Shown here: one piece after another, positions 34,540-40,221 of the stretch
Layout: every line of letters starts with the position of its first letter
Position numbering within the stretch: the first letter of the stretch is position 1
DNA from: a virus
Length of the DNA: 40,221 nucleotides
IMG/VR virus record: IMGVR_UViG_3300046820_001233
Location: 1-40,221 of that record
Direction: 5' to 3' (one strand)
Program-made: the position numbers and the translations under genes
Notes under the pieces: generated by a model
Database searches by the model: none
What the model was told of the DNA's origin: nothing
What the model saw: only the letters and a program-made list of their open reading frames with translations

Positions 34540-34981
34540 CGTTTCTTAAAAATTTGAAGTCACTCATTAAACCATATATTTTAATATGTCCACCTATATT
34601 TTTTAGGTAGTTTTCAGTCTCGTCATCATTACTCTTAGTTCTAAAAGTAACTGTGGGTATTCCACCCTCACCAACTGTCGATAAGGTTGCAATCACAGGG
34701 CTATTTAAAACTTCTCTATTTTCAACCGTAATTAAATCAAAAGGTGCACTATCTTGGACATCTAATCTAACATTTTGATACCTTTCTAAGAAATTATTTG
34801 GTGTTGGGGAATCGACAAATAGTTTCATAAATGTTTTAGGATTTATTATGATGGTATCAAAAGGACTACGAAGTGAACTCTTATGTACTTGAGACATCAA
34901 CCGAATTAAAATACTTATTAATCCTCTAACATCTTGTTCAGATGTTCCGTAGTGCCAAGTATATTGATGATTATAGAACAT
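34529..34981 (-). CDS. Hypothetical protein with an FKFLRN end (150 aa)
   Basis: A soluble 150-residue protein, helical at first (VRGLISILIRLMSQVHKSS), then beta-rich with VGEGGIPTVTFRTKS. The C-terminal MSDFKFLRNDDN echoes the FKLLR tag of other proteins. It overlaps the next gene by 11 nt. Function unknown. Confidence 0.7.
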   Translation of the reverse strand: MFYNHQYTWHYGTSEQDVRGLISILIRLMSQVHKSSLRSPFDTIIINPKTFMKLFVDSPTPNNFLERYQNVRLDVQDSAPFDLITVENREVLNSPVIATLSTVGEGGIPTVTFRTKSNDDETENYLKNIGGHIKIYGLMSDFKFLRNDDN

Positions 34982-34991
34982 TCGTAAAAAA

Positions 34992-35135
34992 TTAAGATAT
35001 CTCTTTTAACTTTTGATTATTGTCTCTAATGATTTTATTAATCTCTTTAGCTGTTAATCCATTCTTCCAATTCTTTGAAGATGGTAATGGAAAAATTAAA
35101 CTGAACTTAATGTTTGATATTTTATTTGATTTCAT
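34992..35135 (-). CDS. Small basic protein (47 aa)
   Basis: MKSNKISNIKFSLIFPLPSS, then KNWKNGLTAKEINKIIRDNN: a lysine-rich start and a C-terminal helix. The start at 35135 was chosen because the longer frame overlaps the upstream gene's coding sequence. Function unknown. Confidence 0.55.
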   Translation of the reverse strand: MKSNKISNIKFSLIFPLPSSKNWKNGLTAKEINKIIRDNNQKLKEIS

Positions 35136-35142
35136 TTTAAAT

Positions 35143-36027
35143 TTATATATTAGAATTACCACCAAAATGTCCACCCATACCCAATTTATGCATGATGGAT
35201 AAAACATTATTAACATCAAATATTTCCATCCTATTTGAATCCCCCGATAGTGGTTCGTAATTATTTTCTGAAATAGCGTCCCAATATTCTTTAAGTTCAA
35301 ATTCTTTATAGTCTTTCCATGTACTAAGAGGTTCTTGTGAACGTGGTTTTATGTTGTGAATTTCTTTGTACTCGTTCATGTCAACAATTGAATCTCTCTC
35401 CCTTATCTCGTCAGTAATGATTGCCAATAAACTACTTGGTATTGGTATCATGAAAGGATTTATTGGTTCGTCATTTGCTTGCCAACCTTCAATTAATATC
35501 CCATGGTCTTTACTTGAAATTGCCCATTTCTTATCATTCTTTTTATTAATGATATAAATGATTTTGTAATCAGGGATGTATTGTGTCCAATACTTTTCTT
35601 GGGTTACACACCATTTGGTATTAGCACCATACATTTTTGCCGCTTCATAACTTAATGGAATTAAAATCATCCAATCGTCATCATTGTAAATTTTCTTAAC
35701 CTGTTTCTCAAGTTCTTTCAATCGAACCAACTCATCAGCATCACGAACTTCATCCGCAATTTGTTTGAAGCTGGAATACATTCCAATATCATTATTTTTG
35801 ATTCGGTTCGCTTTTAAGTGTTCCTCAAACTTATGTAAGTTATTGAGGTTATCTCTTTGAAATAGATGACGAAGAACATCTCCATCCGTGGCAAAATTCG
35901 ACTTAAACATCTTGATTATAAACGGTAAGTACTTGTATGTTGTACTAGGGTCGGCCTTAGCCAACAAATCAATCAGATTGATGTTTAAATCCTTGTGTTG
36001 TTCTTTAAGTTTGTCTAATCTTGACAT
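35143..36027 (-). CDS. Conserved phage hypothetical protein (294 aa)
   Basis: A two-part protein. The N-terminal half is helical; the C-terminal half has SYEAAKMYGANTKWCVTQEKYWTQY (about residues 126-150), then IIYIINKKNDKKWAISS. The GAGTKWC-type block followed by a YIINKK strand recurs in cyanophage and T4-type virus proteins (from memory) without known function. Length is typical of such proteins. The glycine-rich C-terminus (GMGGHFGGNSNI) is unusual. Confidence 0.8.
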   Translation of the reverse strand: MSRLDKLKEQHKDLNINLIDLLAKADPSTTYKYLPFIIKMFKSNFATDGDVLRHLFQRDNLNNLHKFEEHLKANRIKNNDIGMYSSFKQIADEVRDADELVRLKELEKQVKKIYNDDDWMILIPLSYEAAKMYGANTKWCVTQEKYWTQYIPDYKIIYIINKKNDKKWAISSKDHGILIEGWQANDEPINPFMIPIPSSLLAIITDEIRERDSIVDMNEYKEIHNIKPRSQEPLSTWKDYKEFELKEYWDAISENNYEPLSGDSNRMEIFDVNNVLSIMHKLGMGGHFGGNSNI

Positions 36028-36031
36028 GAGA

Positions 36032-36331
36032 TTATCTTTTCTGTAAAATTCTTTTTGTCATTTCATCTCTAACACCATAGTTTTCGTTATCAAACTCATG
36101 TTGTTTAATATACTCACCATTCCGACTTTTAAATCTACAGTAAATCTCATTGGATTCCAAAAAGAAAAAGTTCTCTTCCAAATATGAAATCAATTTTTGT
36201 CGGTCGTATGTTGGACAAGGCGGATTGATAATTACATATAACATTCTGTCTGCGAATGAACAATTAACTCTTCCGTTTCCGTAAAAGTCATCAATGTGTT
36301 GCATCACCTGTAAATTTGTTTGGATTTGCAT
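36032..36331 (-). CDS. Hypothetical protein (99 aa)
   Basis: IDDFYGNGRVNCSFADRMLYVIINPPCPTYDRQKL, then a SYLEENFFFLESNEIYCRFK strand/helix. The balance of strands and helices suggests a small alpha/beta domain. No family recognised. AATAATATATG start context. Confidence 0.7.
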   Translation of the reverse strand: MQIQTNLQVMQHIDDFYGNGRVNCSFADRMLYVIINPPCPTYDRQKLISYLEENFFFLESNEIYCRFKSRNGEYIKQHEFDNENYGVRDEMTKRILQKR

Positions 36332-36337
36332 ATATTA

Positions 36338-36583
36338 TTAGTTTTGTTTAGTGTCTTCTTCGTCTCGACTCTCCAACTCTTTCTTCGCAATATATCTGTG
36401 TAAAATAATGATACTAATTAATAAAAAAATAAATGGTATTAATGGAATCTTTGATAGGATAAGTAAAACAATACTAACCCCATAAAGAAAATTATTCCAT
36501 CTTCTATTAACAAATGATATGAAGATGTATAATGCCCATATGACCATTAAAATAGTGTCAATCGCTATAATTAGTGTACTCAT
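36338..36583 (-). CDS. Three-segment membrane protein (81 aa)
   Basis: Three hydrophobic segments (about residues 3-25, 33-47 and 50-65) and a charged C-terminus (KKELESRDEEDTKQN). An inner-membrane location. Its start overlaps the previous stop (TAATG), so the genes are coupled. Confidence 0.65.
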   Translation of the reverse strand: MSTLIIAIDTILMVIWALYIFISFVNRRWNNFLYGVSIVLLILSKIPLIPFIFLLISIIILHRYIAKKELESRDEEDTKQN

Positions 36584-36939
36584 TATTGTAATTTCAATTT
36601 TTCCCTTTCAGTTAGTTTACGGATTTTGCATGTTGCATATAATTTATCTAAAGTGTCTGCGGATTTATACCAATAAGGAACCATACCAACACCGTCAACT
36701 CGATACTTAAACAACCATCCATTGATGAATTTGGTTTTTGTTATGTAGGGTAATATTCCAATGTCAATAATATCTCCATTAGAGAATTCATTGAATTCAA
36801 CTCCTCTTTGTCTTTCCTTTTGAATTGCCTCCAAAAGGAACTTATCGGTAACTACACCTTCAGTATAATATGAAACTATATTACCAACTGACAGTATGAA
36901 TAACAACCATATCGTTGCGATAACCCAAACTCCTCTCAT
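36583..36939 (-). CDS. Membrane-anchored protein (118 aa)
   Basis: An N-terminal hydrophobic segment (about residues 5-20, WVIATIWLLFILSVGNIVSY) acts as an uncleaved anchor or signal. A soluble domain with GDIIDIGILPYITKTKFINGW follows. Probably periplasmic. Function unknown. Confidence 0.65.
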   Translation of the reverse strand: MRGVWVIATIWLLFILSVGNIVSYYTEGVVTDKFLLEAIQKERQRGVEFNEFSNGDIIDIGILPYITKTKFINGWLFKYRVDGVGMVPYWYKSADTLDKLYATCKIRKLTEREKLKLQ

Positions 36940-36940
36940 C

Positions 36941-37159
36941 TTATTTATTTATTAGTTCAATAACCATTTTAAAAATTTGGTAAATTAAAAAAAGAATAAT
37001 TCCAAATATAGAAGATGACATTATCCCTGTATACCATACATTGAATGACTCGTCATTATCTTTTATTTTAAACACACTGTTAATTATTTTGCCTACCACA
37101 AACGGTAACCCAACCATAAAAAATAGTATATAAACAAAATCAAGTATTTTCAATTCCAT
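36941..37159 (-). CDS. Two-pass membrane protein (72 aa)
   Basis: Helices at about residues 8-26 and 47-66 flank a polar loop (KIKDNDESFNVWYTG). It lies 1 nt from the previous gene. Function unknown. Confidence 0.65.
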   Translation of the reverse strand: MELKILDFVYILFFMVGLPFVVGKIINSVFKIKDNDESFNVWYTGIMSSSIFGIILFLIYQIFKMVIELINK

Positions 37160-37163
37160 GATG

Positions 37164-37346
37164 TTATTTTTTTTCGTTTGTATCTTTTTTATTTTTTATT
37201 TCAGAAAAAACCTCAAATGAAATTACTGACCTTTCCACCCTTGGGTATTTATTCATTTTTTCGGCAACTTTTTCTCTCCACTCTTCAAAAAATCCTTCAT
37301 TATATGCTTTCCATCCATAATATTCATGGAGTTCTTCATTTGTCAT
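37164..37346 (-). CDS. Hypothetical protein (60 aa)
   Basis: Soluble, charged 60-residue protein (NEELHEYYGWKAYNEGFFEEWREKVAEKMNKY). It overlaps the upstream gene by 4 nt. No motif. Confidence 0.6.
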   Translation of the reverse strand: MTNEELHEYYGWKAYNEGFFEEWREKVAEKMNKYPRVERSVISFEVFSEIKNKKDTNEKK

Positions 37347-37750
37347 TTCACATACTTATATTTCGTTTTCATTATGGTGTGTAACTTTCTTAACTCCTCA
37401 TGATGTGGTCCACCAGCCGACATTCCCCTCAATACTTGAAAGTCTTTAGTAAATAGCGTATCCAATGTTTCTCTATCTTCAGCGTTTTCTATCTCCTCTT
37501 CCAATATATGTGCGTGTTCCCAAAATTTTTCACTCTGTCTAATTAAGTATTGAAACAAAGTCAAAATAAGACTAAAAACAATACCAAGAAACGCTGAAGA
37601 GTTAATTAAAAGTTTAATTGATGTTGAATTGGTTTGAGTTAACGATACCCACCAAAGTAACATGAATATAATAACAAAAAAGAAAAATCCAATAGCAATA
37701 AACAACTGCCATAATTTTGCTTCAGAAAAAAATAATTTTATTGTCTTCAT
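37343..37750 (-). CDS. Two-pass membrane protein with a helical tail (135 aa)
   Basis: Two N-terminal helices (about residues 15-36 and 47-64) are followed by an acidic helical cytosolic tail (EHAHILEEEIENAEDRETLDTL) and a histidine-rich GGPHHEELRKLH. Start at 37750 is 1 nt past the previous stop. Function unknown. Confidence 0.7.
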   Translation of the reverse strand: MKTIKLFFSEAKLWQLFIAIGFFFFVIIFMLLWWVSLTQTNSTSIKLLINSSAFLGIVFSLILTLFQYLIRQSEKFWEHAHILEEEIENAEDRETLDTLFTKDFQVLRGMSAGGPHHEELRKLHTIMKTKYKYVK

Positions 37751-37751
37751 C

Positions 37752-38456
37752 TTATAAAGTTTTTGTTTCAATCGTATGGATTTTTTCCATTATATTGCTG
37801 TCAGTTAATCCCATTGTTAAAATAAAAACCTCAGAATCCGGAATACCAAAAAACCCTCTATAGGACTTGGTATCCTGATAAACATTCAATTCCTTTACAT
37901 CAACCAATGAAAGACTATCAATTAAATCTCTCATCTTACTAAGTGAATAAATGGTATTATTGATTTTGATACATTCATCGATTGGGAATCTGTATGAACC
38001 ATCTTCTTCTTTACCACACTTTACTTCTCCTTCACCGTCACATTCTGAACAATCATTTTCATGACCACAACAATCACATTCAACAGTTCCATGTCCGTCA
38101 CACTCAGAACAGGTTTTATATTTGTCCTTATATTCTGGTAACAAAGCAATACCGTTTAGTATCTCTTCAATATCACTTAACATGATTTTACCAATAGGTT
38201 TTTCTTCACCCAAATAACATTTTTCAAAGTCAGATACGACCGCTTCCGCATTAGCACCTTCACCATTTACATACTGAAATACACCCTCCTTGTTTTTATA
38301 CTCAGGAGATTTAAACCATAATAAACGGTATGAATCTGTGGACGCAACCCATCCACTTTCATAGTAAATTGGTTTCTCAATATTCGGTCTATTCCATACG
38401 TCTTCATAAATAAAAGATTGGATTAGTTTTTCAAAATTTGGGTGGTTGTTTACCAT
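37752..38456 (-). CDS. Protein with a DnaJ-like zinc-finger domain (234 aa)
   Basis: Residues 116-147 carry CSECDGHGTVECDCCGHE, then NDCSECDGEGEVKC: CxxCxGxG pairs as in the cysteine-rich domain of DnaJ, with no J domain. The flanking parts are acidic and contain a YESGWVASTDSYRLLWF strand-rich section of the type seen in clamp-like folds, a weak hint. It should bind two zinc ions and unfolded or partner proteins. Own promoter. Confidence 0.75.
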   Translation of the reverse strand: MVNNHPNFEKLIQSFIYEDVWNRPNIEKPIYYESGWVASTDSYRLLWFKSPEYKNKEGVFQYVNGEGANAEAVVSDFEKCYLGEEKPIGKIMLSDIEEILNGIALLPEYKDKYKTCSECDGHGTVECDCCGHENDCSECDGEGEVKCGKEEDGSYRFPIDECIKINNTIYSLSKMRDLIDSLSLVDVKELNVYQDTKSYRGFFGIPDSEVFILTMGLTDSNIMEKIHTIETKTL

Positions 38457-38468
38457 TATATTAATTGT

Positions 38469-38627
38469 TTATTTTTCAAATGTAAAAGTATTTTCGGGAT
38501 ATTCCAAAATATTTTTTAGAAATATTTTTTCATAATATTCACACCACAACATTTCTTCTTGTTCTGGTGTGAAATTATTTTCTTGTGTTGCAGGGACAAT
38601 GTCCTGCGTGTGTGATTCCTGACCCAT
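38469..38627 (-). CDS. Overlapping hypothetical protein (52 aa)
   Basis: A 52-residue frame (MGQESHTQDIVPATQENNFT, then PEQEEMLWCEYYEKIFLKNI) that begins inside the lipoprotein gene in another frame, overlapping it by 53 nt, and ends within the 38477-38508 promoter. The composition is protein-like but evidence is limited. Confidence 0.4.
   Translation of the reverse strand: MGQESHTQDIVPATQENNFTPEQEEMLWCEYYEKIFLKNILEYPENTFTFEK
38477..38508 (-). promoter_or_regulatory. Promoter for the zinc-finger gene
   Basis: Minus strand: TTTGG at 38508-38504, spacer 19, TACATTTG at 38484-38477. Confidence 0.75.
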
Positions 38628-38805
38628 GTGACCTCTCGACAATTAAATAAACGTGACCTTTATGTTCCCATTCAGATACATAATAACTATAATCATTAGT
38701 TTTAACCGTCATGGGTATGTGACTTTTTCCATCGTATACCGGTTTTGTATTTTTGTTCTGACAACCAATAAACAAAAGTGTGATGATAAATAAAAACTTA
38801 TTCAT
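38575..38805 (-). CDS. Putative lipoprotein (76 aa)
   Basis: MNKFLFIITLLFIGC is a lipoprotein signal peptide with the lipobox FIGC; the mature part has a strand-rich YSYYVSEWEHKGHVYLIVERS body and an HCPC pair. The ATG at 38805 was chosen over an upstream one for the signal peptide. It overlaps the 38798 gene by 8 nt. Periplasmic or outer-membrane anchored. Confidence 0.75.
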   Translation of the reverse strand: MNKFLFIITLLFIGCQNKNTKPVYDGKSHIPMTVKTNDYSYYVSEWEHKGHVYLIVERSHGSGITHAGHCPCNTRK

Positions 38806-39691
38806 TAATGTTATCAGTCGGTACTTCAATGGTCATAGGTTCAACCGTCTCAATTACGATATCATGACCACTGCGTTCTCTGTATATTTTTGTTAACACA
38901 TACAATGGTTCATTGTTATCTCCACTATGAGAATATTTGGTGTATGGATTTTCACTACCATCGTTATAAAGGTTCTTCCAAATTACCGCATCACCTTTAA
39001 TTGGTTTGATTTCTTTTTCAATACTTTTGAAATTAACATACCCACCTTCAGTTAAATTATTTAAGAATAACTTTACAGACCAAACTCTTTGTCCCTTATC
39101 ATCTAATTCAGATTGGATTGATTTATCATTCTTCATGAAAAAATCATATTTTTCTTTATGTTCAAATTTGGGTACAAATTTTTCAATATAAAGATTATCA
39201 CCAAGTGAATAGTCCATACCAACAAGTCGATTAATTTTTGAATCAACATCACTGTAGAATTGGCTACCGGGTTTCAAAGAAAGTTTAAGTTCTCTTTGAA
39301 GTTCTTTTGATTTGTCTGTTAATGGTTTTAACTTCTTGAAGTGGGTGTCGGCAATTTTAACTAACTCGTCACATTGTTCGTGTGTTAAAATATCGGGCAC
39401 ATTATACATCTCAACAAAATTACTTTCCATACGGTATACGTTTCCATTATCTGAAAGTGATTTATTGAACGGGTATAATTCAACTTCATAAGGAACATTT
39501 AATGATTCTTGAGAATATTGTCTTTGCCATATCAATGTATTGGCAGGTTCAATTTCCAATTCATTTTTGACCAAGTTATAGTCAAATCCATTATTTAAAA
39601 GGATATTGAACAAAGATTCTTTGTCAAATCCATTTACAACATTGCTCCAAATCCAAAGCTTCCATTCAGGTGTGAAATTTTTAATTGTCAT
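38798..39691 (-). CDS. Prolyl-4-hydroxylase-like 2OG-oxygenase family protein (297 aa)
   Basis: Residues 95-275 follow the P4H layout: ILTHEQCDELVKIA helix, SVKLFLNNLTEGGYVNFKS core, IKGDAVIWKN, then KYSHSGDN (His255) and LTKIY (Lys268 for 2OG). The expected HxD iron ligand reads KYD (Lys181, Asp183), with His178 nearby, so iron binding may be altered or the alignment shifted. The N-terminal 50 residues form a small helical domain. Phage P4H-like proteins are known, usually without a known substrate. Confidence 0.75.
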   Translation of the reverse strand: MTIKNFTPEWKLWIWSNVVNGFDKESLFNILLNNGFDYNLVKNELEIEPANTLIWQRQYSQESLNVPYEVELYPFNKSLSDNGNVYRMESNFVEMYNVPDILTHEQCDELVKIADTHFKKLKPLTDKSKELQRELKLSLKPGSQFYSDVDSKINRLVGMDYSLGDNLYIEKFVPKFEHKEKYDFFMKNDKSIQSELDDKGQRVWSVKLFLNNLTEGGYVNFKSIEKEIKPIKGDAVIWKNLYNDGSENPYTKYSHSGDNNEPLYVLTKIYRERSGHDIVIETVEPMTIEVPTDNINE

Positions 39692-39965
39692 ATTCTGTTT
39701 TTGTTTTTATTTTTTTTATTACTTTTTTTATTACTTCAATTGTATCCCCAACATTGTATTTCCGATAACTACGAATCCCAACTGTTTCACCAACTAAACG
39801 GACTTTCCAATATGGTGTAGTCTGCAATGTGTTATCCGAACCAATAGGGTGATATTCTACTGAATCAACAATTTTTAATTCATGAGTTTCTATTACCTGT
39901 AAGTTATCGTTGTTACATGAAAAAAGAACAACGGATGTCATTAATATAACAAAAATTTTTTTCAT
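39681..39965 (-). CDS. Putative lipoprotein (94 aa)
   Basis: MKKIFVILMTSVVLFSC carries a lipobox (LFSC, Cys17), followed by a beta-rich soluble domain (YWKVRLVGETVGIRSYRKYN) and a lysine-rich end. It overlaps the P4H-like gene by 11 nt. Envelope location likely; role unknown. Confidence 0.75.
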   Translation of the reverse strand: MKKIFVILMTSVVLFSCNNDNLQVIETHELKIVDSVEYHPIGSDNTLQTTPYWKVRLVGETVGIRSYRKYNVGDTIEVIKKVIKKIKTKTEYDN

Positions 39966-39976
39966 AATCAAATATT

Positions 39977-40221
39977 TTAATTGTCAAACCAAAAAATTAC
40001 ACGAAATTTTTCTTCATACTCTTTATTACGTTTGTTGTTACGAGTAATAATAAATTCATTATCAAATCTTTCTTTGATACCTACCAAAAAATAATCTAAA
40101 GTTTCTCGATGTTTAGGTTTTTTTTGATAGAAATCCAATAACTCATCTAATGTAAAATACGTTGGTGTATGAGCGTCCCGTCCCCAAAGTTCGTATTCTT
40201 TACGAGTCTCATTTGAGATGT
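39977..40221 (-). CDS. Partial hypothetical protein, runs off the window
   Basis: The C-terminal 81 residues are visible: KEYELWGRDAHTPTYFTLDE, then a charged helical stretch and a KFRVIFWFDN end. The start lies beyond the right edge. No family recognised. Confidence 0.7.
   Translation of the reverse strand, partial: ISNETRKEYELWGRDAHTPTYFTLDELLDFYQKKPKHRETLDYFLVGIKERFDNEFIITRNNKRNKEYEEKFRVIFWFDN

Overview
The window looks like the genome of a large phage, or a phage-like element, of a Bacteroidota host. It is AT-rich. The promoters have the Bacteroidota layout: a -33 TTTGG/TTG box, 18-19 nt, then a -7 TAnnTTTG box. Starts lack Shine-Dalgarno sequences and sit in A-rich leaders. The recognisable families are phage accessory types (DUF932, Gp88-like, DUF4314-like, DUF3846-like, DUF1281/YubB-like, DUF6283-like, ParB-like). 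No cellular housekeeping operon, capsid, portal or terminase gene is visible. Most genes are hypothetical, and functional calls rest on motif memory, not searches.

Region 1 (1-17.4 kb, + strand) is a train of short genes. Most have their own promoter, and often their own terminator. The gaps share one architecture: an intrinsic terminator, a TATGCTCTGAAGTT-like box, a GC-rich hairpin, a GTTTGGCG half-site, often an inverted CGCCAAAC half-site, a TTGGCAAC box, an A-tract and the promoter. In 13 promoters the -33 box lies in an inverted repeat with a constant 11-nt spacer, although arm length and sequence vary. This cassette system is the most striking feature of the window. Region 2 (17.4-22.4 kb, + strand) is more operon-like. 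It ends with a small basic DNA-binding protein flanked by clusters of GTTTGGC half-sites that have no promoter.

The two halves converge at 22.44-22.78 kb. Region 3 (22.8-40.2 kb) is entirely on the minus strand, with tightly packed and overlapping genes, many of them tiny membrane proteins. From right to left it holds lipoproteins and a prolyl-hydroxylase-like protein, a zinc-finger protein, membrane proteins, and a conserved phage protein. Then comes a non-coding stretch of about 600 bp with its own promoter and terminator that looks like a large structured RNA, followed by an atypical tRNA-like gene. A metabolic set follows (omega-amidase-like nitrilase, short DHFR-like protein, RmlC-like cupin, MESH1/SpoT-like HD hydrolase). 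After it come small hypotheticals, an ABC-exporter membrane domain with no ATPase, an LpxH-like phosphoesterase with a GT2 glycosyltransferase, and four tandem paralogues starting with an FKLLR(G/N) tag.

Inferred roles: the left half looks like early host-interaction genes under a shared regulatory cassette. The right half adds nucleotide and alarmone metabolism, possible envelope-glycan remodelling, and the large RNA plus tRNA-like unit.
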